A stretch of DNA of 64,000 nucleotides, from NCBI RefSeq assembly GCF_003202155.1, contig NZ_QFLI01000013.1, positions 81,366-145,365 on the forward strand. Direction: 5' to 3'. Below are positions 1 through 8,695 of this stretch, piece by piece (within the stretch, counting starts at the first letter, position 1; each line of letters starts with the position of its first letter). A model generated the notes under the pieces. It saw only the letters and a list, made by a program, of their open reading frames with translations. It searched no databases and was not told the origin of the DNA. Source of the DNA: Marinifilum breve (GTDB lineage Bacteria > Bacteroidota > Bacteroidia > Bacteroidales > Marinifilaceae). Both the position numbers and the translations under genes were made by a program.

Positions 1-353
1 TTCTGACTCGTGGTGAGGGAAGAACACCAATGCCTGATCGTGAGCAATTGAACAAATTGGCCCAATCGCAAAGTACCATGTGTATTTACCTGAGTGCTTC
101 CATTGCCGAGAAGGTTCAGGCGCAACTTTCGGAGCATTATCCACCGGAAACTCCTGTGGCGGTTTGCTACAAACTAACCTGGAAGGATGAAAAAATCTAT
201 CGTTGTACACTGGAAACATTGGCAAAAACTGTAGAAGAAAACAATTTGAAAATGACTACCATGATTGTTGTGGGGAAAGCCATCGACAATCGATCGGGAT
301 TTTCAAAGCTGTACGATAAGAAATTTACTCACGCATTTCGCGAGGGAAAATAG
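1..353 (+). CDS. cobM: Precorrin-4 / cobalt-precorrin-4 C11-methyltransferase, C-terminal fragment
   Basis: The open frame enters from the left edge (first full codon at base 3), so only about the last 117 residues are present. The visible part starts with LTRGEGRTPMP, the conserved loop of the CobM/CbiF family of SAM-dependent corrin methyltransferases. It is followed by the typical C-terminal lobe (SQSTMCIYLSAS, then PVAVCYKLTW). The family methylates C11 of precorrin-4 or its cobalt form in the corrin ring pathway. The next gene encodes two further steps of the same pathway, and both lie on the plus strand, which suggests a cobalamin operon extending upstream of the window. A long hairpin follows the stop codon. 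The apparent ATG at base 30 is an internal methionine, not the start. Confidence 0.9.
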   Translation, partial: LTRGEGRTPMPDREQLNKLAQSQSTMCIYLSASIAEKVQAQLSEHYPPETPVAVCYKLTWKDEKIYRCTLETLAKTVEENNLKMTTMIVVGKAIDNRSGFSKLYDKKFTHAFREGK

Positions 354-359
354 ATTGTA

Positions 360-408
360 AAAACTTTCATGATGGAATGAGAATAACCAGCCATCATGAA
401 AGTTTTAC
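360..408 (+). terminator. Hairpin after cobM
   Basis: A perfect 16-bp inverted repeat (360-375 pairs with 391-406) surrounds a 15-nt loop and begins 7 nt after the cobM stop. The 3' arm ends in TTTT, but the U tract is short, so this could be a weak terminator or an mRNA-stabilising hairpin. Nothing else is visible before the next gene at 522. Confidence 0.55.
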
Positions 409-521
409 CTTATTGTGTGAATGAGGAATTAGAATTACCTGATTGACGCTAATCACTTTGCTTTTGTATTACAGGACTTTTCTACTCTTTCACTATTCCA
501 ACTATTCAAGACTTTACTGAT

Positions 522-2354
522 ATGGTACTAATTTTTGGCGGAACAACAGAAGGAAAAAGAGTTGCTGAACTATTCGATATTATAGGGCAGCAATATTTTT
601 ATTCCACAAAAACCGATTCGCACAAACAAATTAAAGGCGAGCGTGTTTTTGGCAATATGGACAGTTCAAAAATCAAAGAGTTCTGTCAAGATAAAGGCAT
701 TCGATTGATAGTTGATGCAGCTCACCCTTTTGCAGTTTATTTGCATGATAATATTTATCAGTCAGCTCAGGAATTAGGAATTGCAAGCATTCGTTACGAG
801 CGAAAGTTTCCAGAGATTAAATCTTCGATACATGTTCGTTTGTTCGATTCCTACGGGTGCATGACAGAAGCACTTTTGCAAGAAGAGTATCAGAATATAT
901 TGGCCTTAACAGGTGTTCAGACCATTAACAAACTAAGGCCACTTTGGGATAAGCGAACCTGTTATTTTAGGATATTGGATACCGATCTTAGTCGTCAAAA
1001 AGCAAGGGAAACCGAATTGGATTTCCAGTTTGTGATTCCCATGGATCCAAAGGCAGGTGCTGAGGAATTGGCGATTTTAACAAAGAAGCTGAATGCAGAA
1101 ATTCTACTTTCGAAAGAGAGTGGAGAATCGGGCTTGTTTGAAACGAAAGAGAAAGTTGCCGAACAGTTGAATATTCCTTTATGGGTAGTGAAGCGACCAG
1201 AATTGCCTGCTTTCGATTATGTGGTGGATGATCCCAAATCTTTCCTGCAGCAATTTTATCAGGTTAAGAAAACGAGCTTAAAGATTGAAGGACAATTGCG
1301 AAGTGGATTTACTACCGGAACCTGTTTGACTGCGGCCACAAAAGCTTGTTTTATTGCTTTGGCAGAAAATAAATTCCCTCGATGGGTTGAAGTGGAATTG
1401 CCGGGAGGAGAAAAAGCCAGGTATGCTATCTTTCCTGAAAACTTATCAAGTAAATCAGCTTCCTGTGTAGTAATTAAAGATGCAGGTGATGATCCAGATG
1501 TGATCCATGGCAAAGAGATAGGTTGTGAGTTGTCATTTTCTGAAAATCCAGGAGTTCAGTTTGAAAGAGGAAAGGGTGTGGGAGTGATTACTTTACCTGG
1601 TCTGCAAGTTCCTGTTGGTGAACCTGCCATTAATCCGGTTCCCCGGAAAATGGTGTCCAATGTTTTGGAAAAATTGTCTGATCAATACGAAATGGAATTG
1701 GCTTTTAAGGTGAAGGCATTTATCCCGGAAGGAGAAGAGTTAGCCAAACAAACCTTTAATCCAAGAATTGGAGTGGAAGGTGGCATTTCAATTATCGGAA
1801 CCACAGGAATTGTAAAACCTTTATCGAATGAGGCATTTTTAGCCAGCATCAAGCAGCAGGTGAAGGTGGCCAAAGGGAATGAGTGTAGTGAAATTGTGCT
1901 GACTTCTGGAAAGAGAAGCGAAAACCGCTTGAAGGAGAATTTTCCAAATCTTCCCTCAGTTGCTTTTATTCATTTTGGAAACTTGGTTGGCGATACCATT
2001 CAATTGGGTGTTGATGAGGGAATGGAGAGAATCAATGTGGCCATCATGTTTGGAAAATCGGTAAAGTTGGCCGAAGGAAACATGAATACCCACAGTAAGA
2101 ATGTTGTTTTTAATGCAGACTTTGTTGCCGATTTGGCCAAACAAACTGGATATTCTGATGAAATCCAAAATCAAATCAAGGAATTGAAATTGGCCAATGC
2201 CATTTTGGATATCATTCCTTTTTCGGAAGATGAACCTTTTTACAATTTGGTAGCTCAGAAATGCTTGGAAAATTGTCAGCAACTACTGAATGACTCATGT
2301 TCAATTCAGCTATTCCTTTTGGTAGGTGATGAGGGTATGATTATCGCAAAATAA
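522..2354 (+). CDS. CobK/CbiJ-CbiD fusion: precorrin-6A reductase plus cobalt-precorrin-5B C1-methyltransferase
   Basis: This is a 610-residue two-domain protein. Residues 1 to about 248 match CobK/CbiJ: the N-terminal nucleotide-binding segment VLIFGGTTEGKRVAEL, then VDAAHPFAVYLHDN and the ALTGVQTINKL region. After a short linker, residues from about 257 match CbiD, starting with LRSGFTTGTCLTAATKA and including VKDAGDDPDVIHG. In the anaerobic pathway CbiD makes cobalt-precorrin-6A and CbiJ reduces it, so the fusion joins consecutive steps. Domain order is reductase first. Stand-alone relatives are each roughly 250 and 350-370 residues, so both domains look complete. The gene follows cobM on the same strand. 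Confidence 0.93.
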   Translation: MVLIFGGTTEGKRVAELFDIIGQQYFYSTKTDSHKQIKGERVFGNMDSSKIKEFCQDKGIRLIVDAAHPFAVYLHDNIYQSAQELGIASIRYERKFPEIKSSIHVRLFDSYGCMTEALLQEEYQNILALTGVQTINKLRPLWDKRTCYFRILDTDLSRQKARETELDFQFVIPMDPKAGAEELAILTKKLNAEILLSKESGESGLFETKEKVAEQLNIPLWVVKRPELPAFDYVVDDPKSFLQQFYQVKKTSLKIEGQLRSGFTTGTCLTAATKACFIALAENKFPRWVEVELPGGEKARYAIFPENLSSKSASCVVIKDAGDDPDVIHGKEIGCELSFSENPGVQFERGKGVGVITLPGLQVPVGEPAINPVPRKMVSNVLEKLSDQYEMELAFKVKAFIPEGEELAKQTFNPRIGVEGGISIIGTTGIVKPLSNEAFLASIKQQVKVAKGNECSEIVLTSGKRSENRLKENFPNLPSVAFIHFGNLVGDTIQLGVDEGMERINVAIMFGKSVKLAEGNMNTHSKNVVFNADFVADLAKQTGYSDEIQNQIKELKLANAILDIIPFSEDEPFYNLVAQKCLENCQQLLNDSCSIQLFLLVGDEGMIIAK

Positions 2355-2418
2355 AATTGATAATTCATGCATGTGATAAGCTGATCATTTTTGTAATTTT
2401 AGTAAAAAATAAACTCTG

Positions 2419-3843
2419 ATGCACAGATCCATAATTTTACTACTATTACTTCTGGTAAATATCAATTTATCAGCTCAAAATGTAGATATTCTCTACTTTA
2501 CCGATGCTCATCGTATTTTTCCTGTTGATGATGTAGAAGGAGGCCGAGGTGGGGTGGCGCGTTTGAAGACCATTGTAGATGAAAGCAAATCGGATAACTC
2601 AAATACCCTGGTAATTCATGGTGGCGATTTGTGTGGAGGCGTTCTGTTTGGCGGAATGTACAAAGGCCTGCCCATGATTGAAGCTTTCAATGAAATTCCT
2701 GTGGATATCTGTAATTTTGGTCAGCATGAATTTGATTTTGGGGTAGATCACACCTTGGAATTATTGAGTAAATCAAAATCGCAATGGTTTAGCTCAAATC
2801 TGAAAAACAGAGATGGTGATACTTTTGCCAATTTGCCAAATTACCTGATTAAAAAGATGGGAGAAATTAGAATTGCATTTATTGGTTTAACCGATGCGAT
2901 GAATTCTACCATGAAAAGCAATCGGGTAATTCAGGAAGATTTGTCTGTTGCGATTTCCGAACTTATTGAAGAACTGCAAAATGTTGACTTTTTAATCGCT
3001 ATCACTCAAGCGGATTTAGAAACCAACCGAAAGCTTTTGGAACAATTTCCTGATATCGATTTGGTGCTTACCGAGGAACAGTATGAATACGAAAGTAATG
3101 TATTCTACAAAGGGAACAAGCCCATTGTGGCTACAGCAGGGAACATGAGTTCGGTTGCCAAAATCAGTTTGCAAAAAGATGAACGGCCTTTGATTGATAT
3201 CATACCATTGGATAAAAATATTGCATCGGAGAAGTATTTGCGTGATATGGAAATCTTCTATAAGAAAGATATGGAACTTAAATTGGCTGAGAAGATTTCT
3301 TACTTGGAAGTTCCATTGAATTTTAGAGATGGAATTACCAAAGAGAGCGCGGCTGGTAATCTGGTGAGTGATGCCTATAAGGAATGGCACAAGTCTGACG
3401 TTGGTTTAATCAATGGTGGAGGAATTAGAGCTGATATTCCCAAAGGTGATTTTACTTTAAAATCGGCCCGATCCTTATTGCCATTTGGTAATAAAATTTG
3501 CCAGATTCTGATAAAAGGAAAGGAGCTTAAATCTTTGCTAAAGAAATATGCTGGCAATACCAAAGGGCAATTGATACATGTGTCAGGCATTTCGTATCAA
3601 TACGATCAGAAAACAGATTCAATTCAAGTAAAATGGAAAGATAAGGTACTTCCTGATGATGAATTGCTAACTGTTTCTTTGAATAATTACTTTCTGAAAA
3701 AGCTTGATGTGGAATGTGATGTTTTAATTGATGAAACAGATGCAAATGCCAAGGAAGACTACGAAGTATTGCGTCAGTATTGCAAAAAGCAAAAAGCCTT
3801 GCACCCAAAGGTACAAGGCCGATTTGTTATTGTTCGTGAATAA
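2419..3843 (+). CDS. Secreted 5'-nucleotidase-like protein with degenerate metal site
   Basis: The 474-residue protein begins with a signal peptide (MHRSIILLLLLLVNINLSAQ). A metallophosphoesterase domain of the UshA/CD73 family follows, then a 5'-nucleotidase C-terminal domain (GNLVSDAYKEW, INGGGIRADIP, LLPFGNK). The first metal motifs are kept (TDAH and HGGD). The usual GNHEFD reads GQHEFD, the usual S-H after the middle strand reads TQAD, and the GGHTH motif is replaced by TEEQYE. Several metal and catalytic ligands are therefore absent, so normal hydrolysis is doubtful although the substrate-binding domain looks intact. It lies 64 bp after the cobalamin fusion gene, and a role in nucleotide-loop or nucleotide salvage is only a guess. 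Its stop is 1 bp from the end of the convergent TonB receptor gene. Confidence 0.82.
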   Translation: MHRSIILLLLLLVNINLSAQNVDILYFTDAHRIFPVDDVEGGRGGVARLKTIVDESKSDNSNTLVIHGGDLCGGVLFGGMYKGLPMIEAFNEIPVDICNFGQHEFDFGVDHTLELLSKSKSQWFSSNLKNRDGDTFANLPNYLIKKMGEIRIAFIGLTDAMNSTMKSNRVIQEDLSVAISELIEELQNVDFLIAITQADLETNRKLLEQFPDIDLVLTEEQYEYESNVFYKGNKPIVATAGNMSSVAKISLQKDERPLIDIIPLDKNIASEKYLRDMEIFYKKDMELKLAEKISYLEVPLNFRDGITKESAAGNLVSDAYKEWHKSDVGLINGGGIRADIPKGDFTLKSARSLLPFGNKICQILIKGKELKSLLKKYAGNTKGQLIHVSGISYQYDQKTDSIQVKWKDKVLPDDELLTVSLNNYFLKKLDVECDVLIDETDANAKEDYEVLRQYCKKQKALHPKVQGRFVIVRE

Positions 3844-3844
3844 T

Positions 3845-6082
3845 TTAAAGATTCAAACTAAGTGTAAGGTGAAAGCTTCTTCCTGGCGCATAAATTGCCT
3901 GATTACTGCCTTTTACCGATCGACTTAAGTGTTCGTAGTAAGCTTCATCGAATAAATTTCTGATTCCTCCAATGATCTGAAAATGATCGGAAAACAGATA
4001 GCTTGCTTTAAAATCGAGAACTGTAAAATCAGGCGTTTCTGTTTCGCCATAATTTTCTGCGATTCGTCCCTGTTTGGCTGCATATCTTAGCATCAATTCA
4101 GGAGTAAACTTTTGCTTGCACAAATGAGCTCCCAAGCTGTATCTGATATCCAAAGGAGGAATTTCAGGCAATGGCTGATTGATCTCCTTGTTTTTACCGT
4201 AGGTATAAGCCAGGTTTAATCTGTGATATAAATTATTTGTGATGGATTGATTAAAACCAATTTCAAACCCTCGCATTACTGCTTTATCGATATTTGTAAA
4301 CTGTTTTATACCAGGAGCACTTGCCATTAATGGATCAACATCCGATCTAATTTCGGAGCTGATGTAATCTCTCAACCAGGAATTAAACAGGTTAATGTCC
4401 AATGAAAAATACTTTGTTTTCCAATTTATATTGTAGTCGAGTTGATAGTTAATTTCCGGATCTAAATCAGGATTGCCAATTCTTTCGTATGGATCAACAT
4501 CTACGGGAATATGGTTGATGAATCGTTCGGTTAAGCTGCCACTTCTTTCAGCTCTTCCAAACCAAATTCCCATTCTAAGATTTTCCGATAGGTTTTTGCT
4601 TGCCCCAATGCTAAACGAAAAATTCATTTCGTCGGAAGGGTCTTTAGAGTTGGTAATTACAAAGTTTTCAGCTTCATCTTTACTTTCAGCAGAATTGTGT
4701 TCTAATCTGCTTGAAGCAATAAAATGTGTTTCATTTACAGAGAAATGATACTCCCCAAAAACACCTAACTTTTCAATTTTACTGTCTTGCCAAATATTGT
4801 CGTAAGCTGTTTCCCCAGCCATTGGTCCCATCAGCATTTCACGAGAACGGGTTCCATCTGCTTCCTCCGATTTGTAATCGATACCTGCAAATAATGAACT
4901 TTCCTTAAATTGAAAAGCTGCTTCCGATCTGAAAGCATAGTTTTTTGTTTCGGCTTTTGTAATGGCATTCACTTTTCGCGGATTTAAATTCTTTGTAAGA
5001 TTATCCATTTCATGATCAACGAATGATGCATTTGCCGATGTTGAGATAGAAGCCAAGGCTGAATTTTTGAAAGTGATTTTGTGCCCCACACTTATCATTT
5101 TGGTATCGTCTTCTCGCAAATCCATATTTAAAGCTGGAAAATCAACATCTTCGGCATAGTTGCTATTGGCAGATGCTTGGATATTTTGAGAATTGGAGAG
5201 TTTAAAATTGGCTGCAAGTCCAATGTTTCTTCTGTTAAAACCTGAAGCCACCTTATCGCCATTGCCATCTTCATAATCCGAACCCTCGCTGTAGGCTCCA
5301 AAAACGCCAAAGTTGTAGAACTTGCCTTTTGCACCTGCTAATGCTTCGGTTCTGAATATTTCTCCGTTGCTTTCGTAGCTTCCGCTTGCACGACCAAATG
5401 CACTGGCTTTATCAGCAAATCCATTGGTTGATGATTTGAAATGGATGCTGCCAGCAAAAGAATTTCCATATCGCAGCGAATGTGGTCCTTTTGTGATTTC
5501 TACCCTGTCGACCATATTTAAAGGCACCTGACTAATGGGAGGATCCATTCGGTTGGGACAAGCCGCAGTAGCGCTCATTCCATTATCCATTACAATGTTT
5601 AACTGATCGTACTTAAAACCTCGCATTACCGGGTCGAATCCATAGCTTCCGCTCTTACGGATTCCACCAATTAAACCCGATTGACTTAAGAATTCACCAG
5701 CATCATGCGAAAGTTTATCGCTTGAACTAATTTGCATGGTTTCCGATTCTTTTGCAGTCCTTTTTCGGGCAATAATTGTGGTTGGTAGTAAGCTAACGTA
5801 TGTTTTACTCATATAAATCTTGCCCGATTGCAAGGCCGTTTTTATTTCGCTATTGGTAAACGAAATTTTCCCATAGTTTACATGCGATAAGTAAAGCTTT
5901 TCTCCTTCAATATATTCGATCGTAAATTCTCCATTGGCATTGGTATTTCCTTTCTGGTTTTGATAAAGAAAATGAGCTAATGCAATGGGATGTTCTGTTT
6001 CCAGATCTAAAAGCTGAATGCTTTTTTGTGAGTAGACCTGTATACCTAAAAGTATAAAACAGGTCAGCAATATGTGTTTCAT
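3845..6082 (-). CDS. TonB-dependent copper receptor, OprC/NosA-like
   Basis: I chose the ATG at 6082 because it gives a clean signal peptide (MKHILLTCFILLGIQVYSQ). An in-frame ATG 27 nt upstream only adds a hydrophilic tail. The 745-residue product has an N-terminal carboxypeptidase-regulatory-like domain (about 20-90), a plug (about 95-215) and a C-terminal beta barrel. The plug contains GMSATAACPNRMDPP: the C-x-x-x-M element (Cys175, Met179) corresponds to the copper-binding CxxxM of the OprC/NosA family. VEITKGPHSLRYG follows, as is typical of plugs. An outer-membrane importer of copper, or of a related metal complex, is the best reading. It is transcribed after a small CxGKC protein gene on the same strand. 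Its leader contains a short direct repeat (AGCTCCAAG at 6096 and near 6115). Confidence 0.85.
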   Translation of the reverse strand: MKHILLTCFILLGIQVYSQKSIQLLDLETEHPIALAHFLYQNQKGNTNANGEFTIEYIEGEKLYLSHVNYGKISFTNSEIKTALQSGKIYMSKTYVSLLPTTIIARKRTAKESETMQISSSDKLSHDAGEFLSQSGLIGGIRKSGSYGFDPVMRGFKYDQLNIVMDNGMSATAACPNRMDPPISQVPLNMVDRVEITKGPHSLRYGNSFAGSIHFKSSTNGFADKASAFGRASGSYESNGEIFRTEALAGAKGKFYNFGVFGAYSEGSDYEDGNGDKVASGFNRRNIGLAANFKLSNSQNIQASANSNYAEDVDFPALNMDLREDDTKMISVGHKITFKNSALASISTSANASFVDHEMDNLTKNLNPRKVNAITKAETKNYAFRSEAAFQFKESSLFAGIDYKSEEADGTRSREMLMGPMAGETAYDNIWQDSKIEKLGVFGEYHFSVNETHFIASSRLEHNSAESKDEAENFVITNSKDPSDEMNFSFSIGASKNLSENLRMGIWFGRAERSGSLTERFINHIPVDVDPYERIGNPDLDPEINYQLDYNINWKTKYFSLDINLFNSWLRDYISSEIRSDVDPLMASAPGIKQFTNIDKAVMRGFEIGFNQSITNNLYHRLNLAYTYGKNKEINQPLPEIPPLDIRYSLGAHLCKQKFTPELMLRYAAKQGRIAENYGETETPDFTVLDFKASYLFSDHFQIIGGIRNLFDEAYYEHLSRSVKGSNQAIYAPGRSFHLTLSLNL

Positions 6083-6283
6083 GTGTTTAAAATTAGCTCC
6101 AAGACACAAGCATCAAGCTCCAAGTCATAAAAATATCATGCTTGTATGCGTCAAAATACTTTTGTCATGGATGTTCATCCTTTAATTTGATGTATTCAAT
6201 ATTGCTGTATGTATTCAGTTCTGGGTACATACAATTACACGATGGATAAAATATGCCATCGTTATTCGATAAAATTGAAAGGA

Positions 6284-6751
6284 TTAAACTCGAGGAGGAT
6301 GAAAAACATCGGAGATGCAATTTCTTGGTTTGTGATTGAATTTATACAAGGAAGAAGCATCTACAACTTTTGTTTTAGGTTGTGGAAGTATCTTGCTAGT
6401 GATTAATATGCAGTTCTGAATTTCTTTTTCGATGTTTATTTTTTCCTTTTTCGATTTCTGCTCCTCTTGCTTTTTGATTTGCTTTTTCAGGTGACACTTT
6501 CCATTACACTTCATCTCTGGTTTGTCCTTATTTTCACAAATCTCGGCAAAGAAATCCTGATTGATTTTGAAATTCAACACTATAAAAGCGATCTCAAAAG
6601 TTTGGAATGAGAACAAAAGCAGGAGTATGTATGTGAATAATTTTTTCAATAGGAATAATAACAGACAAATGTGTATTAAATATACAAATCTTTTGGATGT
6701 AATCATTCTGGAAACTTTCGAAAGATTATCCATATAGATAATTCTATCCAA
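6284..6751 (-). CDS. Small membrane protein with CxGKC motif, putative metal-related
   Basis: The product is 155 residues. Either the first ATG (6751) or the ATG at 6706, directly before the hydrophobic stretch, could be the start. One or two membrane segments occupy about residues 22-60. They are followed by ICENKDKPEMKCNGKCHLKKQ and then a lysine/glutamate-rich tail. The CENKDKPxxxCxGKCxL arrangement recurs in small Bacteroidota membrane proteins and offers three cysteines suited to binding a soft metal. That it sits upstream of, and on the same strand as, the OprC-like receptor supports a copper role. I do not recognise a named family. Confidence 0.6.
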   Translation of the reverse strand: MDRIIYMDNLSKVSRMITSKRFVYLIHICLLLFLLKKLFTYILLLLFSFQTFEIAFIVLNFKINQDFFAEICENKDKPEMKCNGKCHLKKQIKKQEEQKSKKEKINIEKEIQNCILITSKILPQPKTKVVDASSLYKFNHKPRNCISDVFHPPRV

Positions 6752-6828
6752 TGAATATTTTATTATTCAACGAGTAGGAATTTGAATTTAGGGAAGGTTT
6801 CCACAAACAATTTTATTAAATGAATTGA

Positions 6829-7110
6829 TGTTTCCAATGGAAACAGCTTGATTTTTTAGAAGTAGATTTTCTATTGACAATAGGTTAACTTTTTGGAAGT
6901 AGTTTTTCCCTTGGAAATAGCTTGACTTTTTGGTAGGAAGTGGTTTTTCCCATGGAAATAGCTTGACTTTTTAGTGGGAAGTAGATTTTCCAATGGAAAA
7001 AGGCCAACTTTTTGAATGAAAGTAGTTTTTCCATCGGAAAGAGGCTGACTTTTCGAACGGAAGTGTAATTGTCATTGGAAATGCACAATTTTTTCGAAAA
7101 GCCAGTTTAG
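6829..7110. repeat. Degenerate 37-41 bp tandem repeat with palindromic core
   Basis: Six to seven units follow one another, each starting with a variant of TTTCCaatGGAAA and continuing with AGCTTGACTTTTT and GAAGTAGTT. The first two units are about 37 bp and the next four are 41 bp. The TTTCC/GGAAA core is self-complementary. The array fills most of the 429-bp space between the small membrane protein gene and dsrE. It produces a spurious 67-residue open frame on the minus strand (6885-7088) made of repeated SLFPMEKLL-like units. No gene or known element was recognised in it. Confidence 0.75.
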
Positions 7111-7123
7111 AATATCAAGACAA

Positions 7124-7155
7124 TAAAAAAGCCTACCACATTATGTGATAAGCTT
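7124..7155 (-). terminator. Terminator of the selD-dsrE operon
   Basis: Bases 7129-7141 and 7143-7155 are near-perfect inverted copies (two G-U pairs on the RNA). An A run at 7125-7130 reads as a U tract on the minus strand. It lies 26 bp beyond the dsrE stop. Confidence 0.7.
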
Positions 7156-7180
7156 GTAATATTCTTAATCGAATTTGGCC

Positions 7181-7522
7181 TTATAAATTAATTACCTTAT
7201 CGGCATCGGCCTGGAGCGTTATAATGTCTGGCATGCTACCAACATTACCAACTTTTACTTTATCCAATAAATTGTAGTGATCAAGACAGGTTTTGCAAGC
7301 CAGCATGCTTACTCCTTTGTTTGCCAGATTTTGCAATCCTTCCAAGGCAGGTGAATCTTCACAAATCAACTTTACGCCAGCGTTGTAGAATACAATTATT
7401 TTCGGTAATCTGTTTTCTGCATCCAATAGTTTAAAGTAATTGCTTGCCAATTTTACGCCCAATTCTTCACTTCCGTTACCCATTCCATTTTGAGTAACTT
7501 GAATTAATGTATTTCTGTGCAT
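7181..7522 (-). CDS. DsrE/YedF-like small protein linked to selenophosphate synthetase
   Basis: The 113-residue soluble protein resembles the DsrE-like C-terminal half of YedF (MGNGSEELGVKLASNYF, then LPKIIVFYNAGVKL and CKTCLDHY). YedF proteins occur with selD and are thought to act in selenium or sulfur trafficking. The N-terminal TusA-like half of full YedF is absent here. The gene starts 2 bp after the selD stop, so the two are surely cotranscribed. The CKTC pair is a possible sulfur or selenium carrier site (inference). Confidence 0.8.
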   Translation of the reverse strand: MHRNTLIQVTQNGMGNGSEELGVKLASNYFKLLDAENRLPKIIVFYNAGVKLICEDSPALEGLQNLANKGVSMLACKTCLDHYNLLDKVKVGNVGSMPDIITLQADADKVINL

Positions 7523-7524
7523 GA

Positions 7525-8565
7525 TTATTTTACGCTGATATAAGGTTCGTTATTGTTTGTTCTTTCTACCAATTCTCCAATTGGATTTAAGTCAAATCCT
7601 TCATTTTTAGCCAAGCTGATAAACTCATCAATATGATTGTCGTCAACAGCAACCAATAATCCACCACTTGTTTGCGGATCGCAAAGCAATGCTTTCTGAT
7701 CTTCGGTAATGTCTCCAATTAAATGTCCGTATGAGGCCCAGTTTCTTCTGGTTCCACCAGGAGTACTTCCTTTCTGAATCAATTCTTCTACACCTTTAAT
7801 TTTAGGTACATCATTGTAATTGATTACTGCATTTACATTACTTCCTTCGCAGATTTCACTTAAGTGTCCCAACAAACCAAAACCAGTAACATCAGTCATC
7901 GACTTGATGTATTCTTGTTCGCCAAATACAACTCCCACTTTGTTCAGGCTGCACATTAAATCAACAGCAATTTGATTGTTTTCGTGAGCGATTAATTTCT
8001 TTTTCTCGGCAGTGGTTAGAACACCAATACCAAGAGGTTTTGTTAGGAACAAGGTACAGTTTGGACTGGCAGTATTGTTTTTCTTTACTCTTTCGGTGGC
8101 TACAATTCCGTTCACCGATAAACCAAAAACAGGATCGCCAATGTCAATAGAGTGTCCACCTGCCAATTGGATGCCTGCATTTGCGCACACATCTCTGGCG
8201 CCTTCAACTACTTTCTGAGCAATATCGGTAGAAAGTTTTTCCAAAGGCCAGGCAAGAATAGCCAAGGCCATAATTGGTTTACCACCCATTGCATAAATAT
8301 CACTTATGGCATTTGTAGCAGCAATTCTTCCAAAATCGTATGGATCATCTACAATTGGAGTAAAGAAATCGGTTGTACTAATTAGAGCCTGACCGTTACC
8401 CAAATCGTAAACAGCTGCATCATCTTTAGTATCGTTACCAACCAGCAAGTTCGGATTGGGAATTCTTGGTGTGCTGCTTTTTAAAATGCATTCTAAATCT
8501 TTCGGTGAGATTTTACATCCACATCCGGCTCCCGGACTAAACTGTGTCAGTTTCTTTGTTTCCAT
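7525..8565 (-). CDS. selD: Selenide, water dikinase (selenophosphate synthetase)
   Basis: The 346-residue SelD makes selenophosphate from selenide and ATP. The N-terminal active-site loop reads [10 protein letters not shown], with cysteine where many SelD proteins have selenocysteine, and the lysine follows three residues later. The AIRS-family core contains [31 protein letters not shown] and [10 protein letters not shown]. Length is normal. It is the first gene of a two-gene operon with the DsrE-like protein. No selA, selB or tRNA-Sec is visible in the window, so whether selenium serves selenoproteins or tRNA selenouridine cannot be told here. Confidence 0.95.
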   Translation of the reverse strand: METKKLTQFSPGAGCGCKISPKDLECILKSSTPRIPNPNLLVGNDTKDDAAVYDLGNGQALISTTDFFTPIVDDPYDFGRIAATNAISDIYAMGGKPIMALAILAWPLEKLSTDIAQKVVEGARDVCANAGIQLAGGHSIDIGDPVFGLSVNGIVATERVKKNNTASPNCTLFLTKPLGIGVLTTAEKKKLIAHENNQIAVDLMCSLNKVGVVFGEQEYIKSMTDVTGFGLLGHLSEICEGSNVNAVINYNDVPKIKGVEELIQKGSTPGGTRRNWASYGHLIGDITEDQKALLCDPQTSGGLLVAVDDNHIDEFISLAKNEGFDLNPIGELVERTNNNEPYISVK

Positions 8566-8593
8566 TGTTTTTGTAATCTGTTAAATGATCCGG

Positions 8594-8601
8594 CAAAGAT
8601 A
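8594..8601 (-). promoter_or_regulatory. Promoter -7 box for selD
   Basis: On the minus strand these bases read TATCTTTG, matching the Bacteroidota -7 consensus TAnnTTTG, 28 bp before the selD start codon. No well-spaced -33 TTTG was found. Confidence 0.5.
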
Positions 8602-8656
8602 TCACTTTTTAGTATTGATTGTCATCCAACTTATGGTCTAATTTTTACAATATTTA

Positions 8657-8689
8657 TTTGTTCATGATCACTTAAATCTTGTAAATTTG
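8657..8689 (+). promoter_or_regulatory. TTTG-N21-TAAATTTG promoter of the histidine phosphatase gene
   Basis: TTTG at 8657-8660 and TAAATTTG at 8682-8689 are separated by 21 bp, a canonical Bacteroidota promoter. The expected transcription start (about 8692-8696) falls at the GTG start codon, so the mRNA would be nearly leaderless. Confidence 0.6.
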
Positions 8690-8695
8690 GTGTTT

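Noticed and set aside
6209-6406. 65-residue plus-strand frame
   Set aside because: It overlaps the C-terminal part of the small CxGKC protein gene on the other strand and looks like a shadow frame.
6885-7088. 67-residue minus-strand open frame with repeated LFPMEKLL units
   Set aside because: It is generated by the degenerate intergenic repeat array, has no start context, and unit lengths vary between 37 and 41 bp, so the frame is not maintained.
6829-7110. Insertion-sequence remnant
   Set aside because: No transposase fragment, terminal inverted repeats or target duplication could be seen. The region is only diverged tandem units.
7525-8565. Selenocysteine-containing SelD
   Set aside because: The active-site loop reads GAGCGCK, with an ordinary cysteine codon and no in-frame TGA.
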